DNA of 64,000 nucleotides, taken from NCBI RefSeq assembly GCF_001458175.1, contig NZ_CYPW01000006.1, forward strand, positions 323,337 to 387,336. The letters run 5' to 3'. The notes below the pieces were generated by a model that saw only the letters and a program-made list of their open reading frames with translations, had not been told where the DNA came from and did not search any database. Shown here piece after piece: positions 48,253 through 57,489 of the stretch; the first letter of the stretch is position 1, and each line of letters opens with the position of its first letter. This stretch comes from Shimia marina (GTDB lineage: Bacteria > Pseudomonadota > Alphaproteobacteria > Rhodobacterales > Rhodobacteraceae). A program made the translations under genes and the position numbers.

Positions 48253-50274
48253 ATGACGCGTGACCTGTCTCGCCTGATCCGCCCCAAATCCATCGCCGTG
48301 ATTGGGGGCGGGGCCTGGTGTGCCGAAGTGATCCGCCAGAGTGAAAAAATTGGTTTCACCGGCGACATCTGGCCTGTGCACCCCAAGGCCAACACCGTTC
48401 TGGGCCATCAGACCTATGCAACAATTGCAGATCTGCCTGCCCCCCCTGACGCCAGCTTCATTGGCATCAACCGCCATGCAACCGTGCAGGCTGTTGATGC
48501 GCTTGCTCAGCAGGGTGCAGGCGGAGCCGTCTGCTTTGCCTCAGGCTTTTCCGAAGCTGCTTCTGAGGATGCAGATGGGGCCGCATTGCAAGATGCGCTG
48601 CGCGATGCAGCGGGGGAGATGCCGATCCTTGGGCCCAATTGCTATGGGCTGATCAATGCGCTGGATGGGGCCGCACTTTGGCCCGATCAGCATGGCTGCT
48701 CCCCGGTTGACAGCGGCGTGGCCATCCTCACGCAAAGCTCCAATATCGCCATCAATCTCACCAATCAGCGGCGGGGCCTGCCGATTGCCTATGTGGCGAC
48801 CTGCGGAAACATGGCACAGCTCAATCAGGCGGAGATCGCGCAGGCCTTTCTGGAGGACCCCCGTGTCACCGCCATAGGCCTGCACATTGAGGGCTTCACC
48901 AACCTGCGCGCATGGGAGGCTTTTGCCAGACGCGCCGCAGAAAAATCCATCCCCGTGGTGGTGCTCAAAGTCGGCGCAAGCGCAGAGGCACAGGCGGCTA
49001 CCGTCTCTCACACGGCGTCTCTCGCAGGCAGTGACGCAGGCGCAAGGGCCCTGATCCGTCGGCTGGGCTTTGCTCGTGTGCATGAGTTGCCTGTTCTGCT
49101 GGAAACCCTCAAACTTCTGCACATGCAGGGCCCGCTCAAGAGCAACAGGATTGCCTCCATCAGCTGCTCTGGCGGCGAGGCCAGTCTGATGGCCGATACC
49201 GCGCTTGGCACCGGGCTCAGCTTTCCGCCTCTCAGCACCACACAGCATGCAGAGCTGCGTCAGGTGCTCGGCCCCATGGTCGCCTTGGCCAATCCGCTGG
49301 ACTATCACACCTATATTTGGCGCGATGCCACCGCCATGGCGGCAGCGTGGACGGCCATGGCGCCCCCAGACATCGCCATGACGTTCACAGTGGTGGATTA
49401 CCCCCATGAAAATCGCAGCGATTGGGCGTGCGCCACGCAAGCGGCCATCACCGCGCATGCCAACACAGAACGCCCCTTCGCCGTGGCCGCAAGCCTGCCA
49501 GAACTGATGCCAGAAGATGTCGCCAAAGAGCTGATCGCCGGCGGGGTGGTGCCGTTTTATGGGCTGCGCGAGGCCTTGGCCGCCACAGTCGCCGCCGCGC
49601 AGATCGCCCCTCCAGATCCCACGCCCCTCCTTCTGCCCGGCGATCCGATGGCCCCGGTTGTGTTGGACGAAGCCCGCGCCAAGGCGGAGCTTGAGGCCCA
49701 TGGGGTCGATGTCCCCCATAGCCAAAGCGCCCGCGGCGCGCTGACGCTTCAAAAAGCGGCCGAGGGATTGCAGCCTCCCTTGGTGCTCAAAGGGCTTGGT
49801 ATCGCCCATAAAACCGAAGCCGGTGCCGTGCGGCTGAATCTCACCGCCGCAACGCTTGAGAGCGCCGCACAGCCCATGCCGACAGAGCAGTTTCTCATCG
49901 AGGAGATGGTCACCGATGCTGTGGCAGAAGTGCTGATTGGGGTCACGCGGGATGCGGCCCATGGCTTTGTCCTGACCCTTGCAGCCGGCGGCGTGCTCAC
50001 CGAACTTCTGGAAGACAGCACCTCCTGCCTTATTCCTGCCAGTCGCACAGATCTCCGCGAGGCGCTTCTGAGCCTGAAGATCGCCAAGCAGCTGACCGGG
50101 TATCGCGGCGCGCCACCTGCCAGCATCGAGGCCATTCTGGACGCAGCAGAGGCGCTTCAGGCCTATGTACTTGCCAACCGCACCACCTTGGAAGAGGTTG
50201 AAATCAACCCGCTGATCTGCACCCCCACCCGCGCGGTGGCCGCAGATGCGCTGATCCGAAAGGAACTCACATGA
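48253..50274 (+). CDS. Acyl-CoA synthetase, ADP-forming type (fused alpha and beta domains)
   Basis: 673 residues. CoA-binding domain SIAVIGGGAWCAEVIRQ at the N-terminus, succinyl-CoA-ligase-like domains with the phosphohistidine loop TVSHTASLAGSD, then an ATP-grasp domain from about 480 (PLVLKGLGIAHKTEAGAVRL; VEINPLICTP). The reaction makes acyl-CoA from acid, ATP and CoA with ADP and phosphate released. Overlap with caiD by 4 bases suggests activation of carnitine, crotonobetaine or a related acid to its CoA ester. The acid is not fixed by sequence. Confidence 0.88.
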   Translation: MTRDLSRLIRPKSIAVIGGGAWCAEVIRQSEKIGFTGDIWPVHPKANTVLGHQTYATIADLPAPPDASFIGINRHATVQAVDALAQQGAGGAVCFASGFSEAASEDADGAALQDALRDAAGEMPILGPNCYGLINALDGAALWPDQHGCSPVDSGVAILTQSSNIAINLTNQRRGLPIAYVATCGNMAQLNQAEIAQAFLEDPRVTAIGLHIEGFTNLRAWEAFARRAAEKSIPVVVLKVGASAEAQAATVSHTASLAGSDAGARALIRRLGFARVHELPVLLETLKLLHMQGPLKSNRIASISCSGGEASLMADTALGTGLSFPPLSTTQHAELRQVLGPMVALANPLDYHTYIWRDATAMAAAWTAMAPPDIAMTFTVVDYPHENRSDWACATQAAITAHANTERPFAVAASLPELMPEDVAKELIAGGVVPFYGLREALAATVAAAQIAPPDPTPLLLPGDPMAPVVLDEARAKAELEAHGVDVPHSQSARGALTLQKAAEGLQPPLVLKGLGIAHKTEAGAVRLNLTAATLESAAQPMPTEQFLIEEMVTDAVAEVLIGVTRDAAHGFVLTLAAGGVLTELLEDSTSCLIPASRTDLREALLSLKIAKQLTGYRGAPPASIEAILDAAEALQAYVLANRTTLEEVEINPLICTPTRAVAADALIRKELT

Positions 50275-51056
50275 CCGACAGCCCTGTCAAAACCCGCCGC
50301 GACGGTGCCATTCTCGAAGTCACGCTCGACCGCCCCAAAGCCAATGCGATTGATCTCGCCACCAGCCGTATCATGGGCGAGGTGTTTCGCGATTTTCGCG
50401 ACAACCCGGACCTGCGTGTGGCCATCATCACCGGGGGCGGGGACAAGTTTTTCTGTCCGGGCTGGGATCTGAAGGCCGCAGCAGATGGCGACGCGGTGGA
50501 TGGCGACTATGGCGTTGGCGGCTTTGGTGGCCTGCAAGAGCTGCGCGACATGAACAAACCGGTGATTGCCGCCATCAATGGCATCGCCTGCGGCGGCGGT
50601 CTCGAACTGGCGCTCTCTGCCGACATTCTGATCGCTGCCGACCACGCCTCTTTTGCGCTGCCAGAAATCCGCTCGGGCACCGTGGCCGATGCCGCCTCCG
50701 TCAAGCTGCCCAAGCGCATCCCGTATCACATTGCCATGGAGCTTCTGCTCACCGGCCGCTGGTTTGATGCAGAAGAGGCCCATCGCTGGGGTTTAATCAA
50801 TGAAATCGTGCCCGCCGCCTCCTTGATGACGCGCGCATGGGAACAGGCCCGCCTGCTCGCCTCCGGCCCGCCGCTGGTCTATGCCGCGATCAAGGAAATC
50901 GTGCGTGACGCCGAAGATGCCAAATTCCAAGACGCCATGAACCGCATCACACAACGTCAGCTCCGCAGCGTCGATGTGCTTTATGACAGCGAGGATCAGC
51001 TCGAAGGCGCCCGCGCTTTTGCCGAAAAACGCGATCCTGTGTGGCAAGGCAAATAA
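50271..51056 (+). CDS. caiD: Carnitinyl-CoA dehydratase (crotonobetainyl-CoA hydratase)
   Basis: 261 residues. DGAILEVTLDRPKANAID, GDKFFCPGWDLKAAADG, CGGGLELALSADILIAAD and the end AFAEKRDPVWQGK match E. coli CaiD block for block, including the C-terminal FAEKRDPVW. Crotonase-fold enzyme that interconverts L-carnitinyl-CoA and crotonobetainyl-CoA. The oxyanion hole Gly are in GWDLKAA and CGGGLEL. It is the last gene of the cluster. Confidence 0.9.
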   Translation: MTDSPVKTRRDGAILEVTLDRPKANAIDLATSRIMGEVFRDFRDNPDLRVAIITGGGDKFFCPGWDLKAAADGDAVDGDYGVGGFGGLQELRDMNKPVIAAINGIACGGGLELALSADILIAADHASFALPEIRSGTVADAASVKLPKRIPYHIAMELLLTGRWFDAEEAHRWGLINEIVPAASLMTRAWEQARLLASGPPLVYAAIKEIVRDAEDAKFQDAMNRITQRQLRSVDVLYDSEDQLEGARAFAEKRDPVWQGK

Positions 51057-51170
51057 GGCCGCATCCCCGACGCTGAGAATATCAGCATATGCGCGTGCCT
51101 GCCCAAGGCGCGCGATCACAAATCCACGATCCCTCTTGCCCCCGCTCATGGAGAGGGGCAGGGTGCCGCC

Positions 51171-52025
51171 ATGACAAAGACACTGCTTTCCCTAGGTCAC
51201 GGCTATTCGGCCCAGGCACTTGCGGCGCGACTGCTGCCTGAGGGCTGGACCATCCTTGGCACCCATCGCGACCCTGCTCAGGCGGAGGCGCTGCGCGCAC
51301 AGGGCGTCACCCCCCTGCATTGGCCAATCGATTTTGAGGAGGCGTTGCAAAACGTCACCCATGTGCTCAGCTCCATTCGCCCTGACAAAGAGGGGGATCC
51401 GGTGCTGCGTGCTGGCAAGCAGGCCCTGCAAGCCGCCGCCCCCAATCTCACATGGGTTGGCTATCTCTCCACCACCGGTGTCTATGGCGATATGGATGGC
51501 GGCTGGGTCGATGAAGAAACCCCGCCTGATCCCGGCGGCATTCGCGGCAAGATGCGCGTCAAGGCCGAGGCCGAATGGCATGACGTCACCGGCCTGCCGC
51601 TGCACATCTTCCGTATTGCAGGCATCTATGGACCGGGGCGCGGCCCTTTTGCCAAGCTCCGTCGTGGCACCGCCCGCCGGGTCATCAAGAAAAATCAGGT
51701 CTTCTCCCGCGCCCATGTCGAAGACATCGCACAGGTGCTTGCGGCCTCCATGATCGCGCCCAATCCGGGGCGTGTCTATAATGTCTGCGACGACAGCCCT
51801 GCCCCGCCACAGGACATCCTGAGTTACGCCGCAGAGCTTCTGGGTATGGATCCACCACCGGAAGTGCCCTTTGAAGAAGCCGACATGACCCCCATGGCCC
51901 GCAGCTTCTATTCAGACAGCAAACGGGTGCGCAATAACCGCATCAAGGAAGAGCTGGGCGTGGAGTTGAAATATCCCAACTACCGCGATGCGCTGAAAGC
52001 GATGCTGGAGGCAGAAGAGACTTAA
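51171..52025 (+). CDS. NAD(P)-binding epimerase/dehydratase-like SDR protein (YeeZ type)
   Basis: 284 residues of Rossmann fold. The nucleotide loop is SLGHGYSAQALAARLL, a modified GxxGxxG seen in the YeeZ group. LSTTGVYGDMDGGWVDE has the Thr/Tyr region of extended SDRs though without a clear YxxxK. FRIAGIYGPGRGPF and VEDIAQVL are also present. Substrate is unknown. It stands alone between caiD and convergent dxs. Confidence 0.82.
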   Translation: MTKTLLSLGHGYSAQALAARLLPEGWTILGTHRDPAQAEALRAQGVTPLHWPIDFEEALQNVTHVLSSIRPDKEGDPVLRAGKQALQAAAPNLTWVGYLSTTGVYGDMDGGWVDEETPPDPGGIRGKMRVKAEAEWHDVTGLPLHIFRIAGIYGPGRGPFAKLRRGTARRVIKKNQVFSRAHVEDIAQVLAASMIAPNPGRVYNVCDDSPAPPQDILSYAAELLGMDPPPEVPFEEADMTPMARSFYSDSKRVRNNRIKEELGVELKYPNYRDALKAMLEAEET

Positions 52026-52075
52026 CCGCGTTTATGCCTCAAGCAGGCGTCCCAAATAGGCAGGGCGATCTCTTC

Positions 52076-53929
52076 TTAGACGGGATCGCCGCCCAGCACG
52101 TCCAGCACCTTGGCTTCAATCTGTTCCGCATTCATCGCGGCCACATCATACATCGCCTTAGGGCTCGCCTGATCAATAAAGACATCCGGCAGAACCATAG
52201 AGCGGTAGGTCAGCCCCTGATCAAAGACACCTTCCTCTGCCAAGAGCTGCGCCACATGGCTGCCAAAGCCGCCCACCGCGCCTTCCTCAAGGGTGATCAA
52301 CACCTCATGCCGGGCGGCAAGATCCAAAATCATCTCCCGGTCCAGAGGTTTGGCAAACCGTGCATCCGCGATGGTTGGCCGAATCCCCCGCGCCGCAAGA
52401 CGCTCCGCCGCCCGGCGCACCTCCTCAAGCCGTGTGCCCAATGACAAAAGCGCAACGCGCGCACCTGCCTGCACCACACGGCCTTTGCCAATCTCAAGCA
52501 CCCTGCCCCGCTCTGGCAGCTCCACACCCACCGCCTCGCCGCGCGGATAGCGGAAGGCAATCGGCCCCTCATCATAGGCCGCCGCAGTGGCCACCATATG
52601 TTTCAACTCCGCCTCATCGGCTGCGGCCATCACCACCATACCGGGCAGGTTCGCCATGAAAGCAATGTCAAAGCTGCCCGCATGGGTGGCCCCATCCGCG
52701 CCCACCAGCCCGGCGCGATCAATGGCGAAACGCACCGGCAGGCGCTGAATGGCCACATCATGCACCACCTGATCATAGCCGCGCTGCAAAAACGTCGAGT
52801 AGATCGCACAGAAGGGCTTCATCCCCCCTGCCGCCAGCGCCGCCGCAAAAGTCACCCCATGCTGCTCAGCAATGGCCACATCAAAACAACGGCTCGGGAA
52901 CCGCTCCGCAAACAGGTTGAGCCCTGTGCCATCTGGCATGGCGGCGGTGACCGCACAAATCCGGCTGTCCGCTTCGGCCTCCTGCAAAAGCGCCTGTGCA
53001 AAAACTGCGGTATAACTCGGCGCATTGGCCTGCGCCTTGTGCTGCTTGCCGGTGCTGACATCAAATTTTGCAGTGGCGTGCGCCTTGTCCGGCGCAGCTT
53101 CAGCCGGCTTGTACCCCTTGCCTTTCTGCGTCACCACATGCAGCAGAACCGGTCCGGTGGCCCGCTCCTTCAATTCCCGCAGCAACGGCAGCATCTGCGC
53201 CAGATTGTGCCCATCAATCGGCCCCACATAGGTGAAGCCGAGATTTTCAAACACTGTGCCACCCGCCGCACGCCCGGCATCCAGCGACGGGGCCTGCGCC
53301 GCCGCGCCCTGCAACGTGTCCCCTTCATACAGACCGGCTAGATATTCGCGCATTGCTCCAACGGGCGGGGCGATCGACATATCATTGTCATTGAGCACCA
53401 CAAACAGCCGCTTCTTCAGATGACCGGCGTTGTTCATCGCCTCATAGGCCATGCCCGCCGTGATCGCGCCATCGCCGATCACCGCCACAACATCCCCCAG
53501 CCCGCCCTCACAGACACCACCCAGATCACGCGCCACAGCAAAGCCCAGCGCCGCCGAAATCGAGGTCGAAGAATGCGCCGCCCCAAAAGGATCAAACAGG
53601 CTTTCAGACCGTTTGGTAAACCCTGACAGCCCGTCTTGCTGCCGCAAAGAGCGCATGCGCGCCCGCCGCCCGGTCAGAATTTTATGGGGATAACTCTGAT
53701 GCCCCACATCCCAGATAATCTTGTCACGCGGGGCCTCAAACACCGCATGCAGCGCCACGGTGAGTTCCACCACGCCCAGCCCCGCGCCCAGATGCCCACC
53801 GGTCTCACTGACCACAGAAATGGTCTCCACTCTCAGCTCATCTGCAATCTGCGCAAGCTCCGGATCCGAAAACCGTTTCAGGTCTTCTGGCAGTGTCACC
53901 TGATCAAGCAAGGGCGTCTGAGGTTTCAA
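52076..53929 (-). CDS. dxs: 1-deoxy-D-xylulose-5-phosphate synthase
   Basis: 617 residues. [16 protein letters not shown], the thiamine diphosphate motif [16 protein letters not shown], the catalytic Glu in [14 protein letters not shown], and [18 protein letters not shown] are all present. It joins pyruvate and glyceraldehyde 3-phosphate, the first step of the MEP isoprenoid pathway. It follows ispA, xseB and the HDAC-like gene in the same direction, a common alphaproteobacterial block. Confidence 0.96.
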   Translation of the reverse strand: MKPQTPLLDQVTLPEDLKRFSDPELAQIADELRVETISVVSETGGHLGAGLGVVELTVALHAVFEAPRDKIIWDVGHQSYPHKILTGRRARMRSLRQQDGLSGFTKRSESLFDPFGAAHSSTSISAALGFAVARDLGGVCEGGLGDVVAVIGDGAITAGMAYEAMNNAGHLKKRLFVVLNDNDMSIAPPVGAMREYLAGLYEGDTLQGAAAQAPSLDAGRAAGGTVFENLGFTYVGPIDGHNLAQMLPLLRELKERATGPVLLHVVTQKGKGYKPAEAAPDKAHATAKFDVSTGKQHKAQANAPSYTAVFAQALLQEAEADSRICAVTAAMPDGTGLNLFAERFPSRCFDVAIAEQHGVTFAAALAAGGMKPFCAIYSTFLQRGYDQVVHDVAIQRLPVRFAIDRAGLVGADGATHAGSFDIAFMANLPGMVVMAAADEAELKHMVATAAAYDEGPIAFRYPRGEAVGVELPERGRVLEIGKGRVVQAGARVALLSLGTRLEEVRRAAERLAARGIRPTIADARFAKPLDREMILDLAARHEVLITLEEGAVGGFGSHVAQLLAEEGVFDQGLTYRSMVLPDVFIDQASPKAMYDVAAMNAEQIEAKVLDVLGGDPV

Positions 53930-53965
53930 AACTCTGTGTCTCCCTGACAGGGGCTGATGCCCTGA

Positions 53966-54835
53966 TCAACTGTCCCGTGCCACAACAAACCGGGCAGCGT
54001 CCCGCAACGCATCCGCCGCATCTCCATAGGCTGACAGCGCCTCACAGGCCTGCGCCACCAGACGGGCTGCCTGCGCCTTGGCCCCCTCAAGGCCCAACAG
54101 CGATACAAAAGTCGCCTTGCCCGCATCGGCATCTTTGCCCACAGCCTTGCCCACTGTGGCGGCATCGCCTTCCACGTCCAGAATGTCATCGGCAATTTGA
54201 AACGCCAGCCCCAGATCGGTGGCATAGCGTTGCAAGGGCGCGGTATCCGCCTGCGCCATCACCGCACCTGCGGTGGCAGACCAGACAATCAACGCACCGG
54301 TCTTACCTGCCTGAAGCGCCGTAATCTCTTCCAGTGTCAGGGGCGTAGATGCTGTTTCTGCGGCAATATCCAATGCCTGTCCCAGTACCATGCCCTGCGC
54401 CCCGGCCGCCCGTGCAAGTGAGACGGTCAGCGCCGCGCGCACCTCTGCATTGGGGTGACAGTCCGGGCGGCTCACACATTCAAATCCCAGCGTCTGCAAA
54501 GCATCCCCAGCCAGCACCGCTGTGCACTCATCCCATTTGATGTGGGTTGTGGGCAGACCACGGCGCAGATCATCATCGTCCATACAGGGCAGATCATCAT
54601 GCACCAGCGAATAGGCGTGGATCGCCTCAATCGCGGTCGCCGCCCAGATCGCATGCTCTGGTTTCACCCCATGCAAACGCGCCGTTTCCATCACCAGAAA
54701 CGCCCGCAGCCGTTTCCCGCCCGCGCTGGCATAGCGCATGGCAGCCACCACCGGCAGATCGCCCAAAGGCGCCATCACCTCGGTGAGATGCGCCTCAACC
54801 TGCTGAGCCGCCTCTTTCAATCGTGCTTCAAACAT
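53966..54835 (-). CDS. ispA: Farnesyl/geranyl diphosphate synthase
   Basis: 289 residues with the first Asp-rich motif DDLPCMDDDDLRRG and the second DDILD, plus GKRLRAFLVME. It condenses IPP with DMAPP and GPP. The residues before the first motif (IHAYSLVH) fit a short-chain IspA. It lies between dxs and xseB. Confidence 0.95.
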   Translation of the reverse strand: MFEARLKEAAQQVEAHLTEVMAPLGDLPVVAAMRYASAGGKRLRAFLVMETARLHGVKPEHAIWAATAIEAIHAYSLVHDDLPCMDDDDLRRGLPTTHIKWDECTAVLAGDALQTLGFECVSRPDCHPNAEVRAALTVSLARAAGAQGMVLGQALDIAAETASTPLTLEEITALQAGKTGALIVWSATAGAVMAQADTAPLQRYATDLGLAFQIADDILDVEGDAATVGKAVGKDADAGKATFVSLLGLEGAKAQAARLVAQACEALSAYGDAADALRDAARFVVARDS

Positions 54836-54846
54836 CAGAGCGGGGC

Positions 54847-55089
54847 TTACATGCCCTCAACCGGTGTCAAACCGGTCGGAGCGCCACGCCCATCCAGCGT
54901 GATGGCGGCCACTTTCTCTTCGGCTTCCTTAAGCTTGGCCTCACAGCGCGCTTTCAACGCCGCGCCACGCTCATAGAGGGCGATGGATTTCTCCAGCTCC
55001 ACATCACCACGCTCCAGTTGGCCCACGACCTGCTCCAGCTCGCGCATCGCCGCCTCAAAGCTCATTTCTTCCACAGCTGTGTCGCTCAT
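54847..55089 (-). CDS. xseB: Exodeoxyribonuclease VII small subunit
   Basis: 80 residues. MSFEAAMRELEQVVGQLERG and VELEKSIALYERG are the XseB helical signature. It binds XseA to form the nuclease that degrades single-stranded DNA. It overlaps the HDAC-like gene by 4 bases and precedes ispA, its usual neighbour. Confidence 0.95.
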   Translation of the reverse strand: MSDTAVEEMSFEAAMRELEQVVGQLERGDVELEKSIALYERGAALKARCEAKLKEAEEKVAAITLDGRGAPTGLTPVEGM

Positions 55090-56021
55090 CCGGCTCTCTC
55101 CATCAAAACCCTGACATGTGCCGCCACCGAGGCCGCCAAGGCGTTCAGATCATATCCGCCTTCCAAAGTCGAGACCACGCGCCCGCCACAATGCGCCGCC
55201 GCCAGATCACAGAGCTGTTCGGTCAGCCAGACAAAATCCGCCTCCGTCCATTCAAGCTGCGCCAAAGGATCGTCGCGATGGGCATCAAACCCCGCCGACA
55301 GGATCACCAGCTCTGGCGCAAACCGCCTCAGCGCCGGAAAAACCTCCGCCTCATAGGTGGCGCGCATCAAGCGCCCATCACTGTGCGGGGGCAGCGGCAG
55401 GTTCATGACGTTGTTGTGCCCACCGGTCTCCTCCGCCATGCCCGTGCCCGGCCAAAGCGGGTTCTGATGGCTGCCAATGAACAGGCTGCGCGGCTCATCC
55501 CACAGCAGGGCCTGCGTGCCATTGCCATGGTGCACATCAAAATCTACCACCGCCACACGGCTCAGACCATGGCGTTCCATGGCATGGCGCGCCGCGATGG
55601 CCGCTGTGCCAAACAGACAAAACCCCATGGGTGTGCTTTGTTCTGCGTGATGTCCCGGCGGGCGACAGGCCACAAAAGCATTGCCCACCTCTCCGGCCAT
55701 GACCGCATCCACCGCTGCCAGACAGCCGCCCACCGCATGGCGCGCCGCCTTCACAGAGCCCGGCGACATATGGGTGTCCGCATCCAGTGCCACAGAGCCG
55801 CTGGTTGGCTCGGCCCGGGTGATCGCTTCAAGATGGCTCTGCGGATGACACAGCAGGATGTCCGCATCCGAACATTCTGGCGCGCTGCGCCGCTCCAGCG
55901 TTTGAAAGTCCGGCTGGCTCAGCGCCTCTTGGATATGCGCAATCCGCGCCACCTGCTCCGGATGGCCGGGCGGCGTCACATGTGTCAGAGAACTCTCATG
56001 ACTGAACAAGGCTGTCGGCAT
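55086..56021 (-). CDS. Histone deacetylase-like (class II HDAC/acetylpolyamine amidohydrolase) protein
   Basis: 311 residues from ATG at 56021 (AGGGGAATG upstream; a longer upstream frame crosses an intergenic repeat and the petR-like gene end and is rejected). RPPGHHAE has the catalytic His pair, DFDVHHGNGTQ and SAGFDAHRDDP the zinc ligands, and LEGGYDL the closing loop. Bacterial members deacetylate polyamines or small amides. Conserved position with xseB in Rhodobacteraceae; substrate is unknown. Confidence 0.92.
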   Translation of the reverse strand: MPTALFSHESSLTHVTPPGHPEQVARIAHIQEALSQPDFQTLERRSAPECSDADILLCHPQSHLEAITRAEPTSGSVALDADTHMSPGSVKAARHAVGGCLAAVDAVMAGEVGNAFVACRPPGHHAEQSTPMGFCLFGTAAIAARHAMERHGLSRVAVVDFDVHHGNGTQALLWDEPRSLFIGSHQNPLWPGTGMAEETGGHNNVMNLPLPPHSDGRLMRATYEAEVFPALRRFAPELVILSAGFDAHRDDPLAQLEWTEADFVWLTEQLCDLAAAHCGGRVVSTLEGGYDLNALAASVAAHVRVLMERAG

Positions 56022-56031
56022 GGCATTCCCC

Positions 56032-56063
56032 TGCTTCTTCTGGCCAAAAATACTCTCGCCGAA
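56032..56063 (-). repeat. Dispersed intergenic motif, copy 4
   Basis: On the minus strand: TTCGGCGAGAGTATTTTTGG followed by CCAGAAGAAG. It lies between the petR-like and HDAC-like genes, close to the start of the latter. Confidence 0.65.
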
Positions 56064-56085
56064 GGCGAAATCCTCGCCAGCGGGA

Positions 56086-56787
56086 TCAATCCGGCGCCAG
56101 CATATAGCCCGCGCCGCGCACGGTCTGCAGATAACGCGGCTGTTTGGGATCTTCTTCAATCTTGCGGCGCAATCGCGTGATCTGCACATCCACCGCGCGT
56201 TCCTGCGCCTGCCCTTTGTCGCGGCCCAGCTCTTCCACCAGCGTGCCCCGGCTGACCGGCTCACCCGGCGTTTTGGAGAAAATCTTCATCAGCTGGCTCT
56301 CCGTGGCCGTCAGACGCAGCGGGGTTTCCCCCTGCCACATCTCGCCGCGGTCGATGTCATAGCGAATGTCTCCCAGATGCAGCACCTTGGGCACCGTGGC
56401 CGCTTCATCCACCTCCGGCATCCGCCGCAAGATCGCGTTGATGCGCAACAACAGTTCTTTGGGCTCAAACGGTTTGGCCAGATAATCATCCGCCCCTGCC
56501 TCAAGCCCGGCAATACGATCCTCGGTCTCGCCTTTGGCAGTGAGCAACATGATCGGCGTCTGCGAGGTTTCGCGAATGCCCTGCGTCAGCGACACGCCAT
56601 CCTCGCCCGGCATCATCACATCGAGCACGATCAGATCAAAATCCAAACCGGACAGCACCCGGCGCGCATGGGCCGCATCGCGCGCAGCAGACACCAGAAA
56701 CCCATTGCGCATCAGAAACTTGCGCAGCAGGTCGCGGATGCGCTCATCGTCATCCACAATCAACAGATGGGGGGCGATATCATTCAT
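56086..56787 (-). CDS. petR: OmpR-family response regulator (PetR-like)
   Basis: 233 residues. Receiver with DDD at 12-14, phosphoacceptor Asp56, LLTAKGETEDRI and Lys in YLAKPFEP; winged helix RAVDVQITRLRRKIEEDP. No histidine kinase is adjacent. The order MarR gene then OmpR gene and the sizes match petP-petR of Rhodobacter capsulatus, where petR is needed for cytochrome bc1 expression and growth. The symbol rests on this synteny and is a proposal. Confidence 0.78.
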   Translation of the reverse strand: MNDIAPHLLIVDDDERIRDLLRKFLMRNGFLVSAARDAAHARRVLSGLDFDLIVLDVMMPGEDGVSLTQGIRETSQTPIMLLTAKGETEDRIAGLEAGADDYLAKPFEPKELLLRINAILRRMPEVDEAATVPKVLHLGDIRYDIDRGEMWQGETPLRLTATESQLMKIFSKTPGEPVSRGTLVEELGRDKGQAQERAVDVQITRLRRKIEEDPKQPRYLQTVRGAGYMLAPD

Positions 56788-56813
56788 GGCTCACATCCTC
56801 TCCTGCCCGCAGC

Positions 56814-57311
56814 TTACTGACCAGCGTCCCGCAAGGACAGATACTGTCGATGCAGTTCACCATCCATCATCGCTTCCAGCACGCGCCGGAAGCCAGACAC
56901 CGCTTCAGGCCCCGCATCCCGAAAGGCGGTGCGCATCCGCACCCGCTGAGCATCCGACAGGCGATGCTCCAAGGCGGTGCCCGCCTCAGTCAGATAGAGA
57001 TTACGCTCACGCCGATCAGTGGTGCCCACACGGCTTTCCACCAGCCCATCTTCAATCAAAGTCCGCAACACCCGGTTAAGCGATTGCTTGGTCACCCCCA
57101 GAATCGCCAGAAGATTGGTCACCGTGGTGCCCGGCGCGCGGTTGATGAAATGGATCGCCCGGTGATGCGCGCGGCCATAGGCCATGCTCTCCAAAATGCG
57201 GTCGGGATCTGCGGTGAAGCCCCGATAGGCAAAATACATCGCCTCGATTCCCTGTCGCAGCTGTTCATCTGTCAGATACAACAGGCTTTCGCCCCTGATG
57301 CCTTCGCCCAT
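56814..57311 (-). CDS. petP: MarR-family regulator (PetP-like)
   Basis: 165 residues from ATG at 57311 (GGAGG close upstream). The winged helix reads TTVTNLLAILGVTKQSLNRV and the wing GLVESRVGTTDRRERNLYLT, with the conserved DRR-x5-LT. It precedes the OmpR gene by 26 bases and is divergent from ilvE. Symbol proposed from synteny with Rhodobacter petP. Ligand is unknown. Confidence 0.78.
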   Translation of the reverse strand: MGEGIRGESLLYLTDEQLRQGIEAMYFAYRGFTADPDRILESMAYGRAHHRAIHFINRAPGTTVTNLLAILGVTKQSLNRVLRTLIEDGLVESRVGTTDRRERNLYLTEAGTALEHRLSDAQRVRMRTAFRDAGPEAVSGFRRVLEAMMDGELHRQYLSLRDAGQ

Positions 57312-57489
57312 ACCGCCTCCAAAGATCACAATTGATCGCTTTCCCCGTCACAATACGTCAGCTTTGTTGACACTCCAAGAGCTAACTGGTAGCGAATCGC
57401 AGGATTTGCGCAACTTTGTGACCGGATCGGCCGCTTTCCGCGCAATAAATGAAAAATTTACCGCACTTTGAACGGCGAAAGGACATGCT

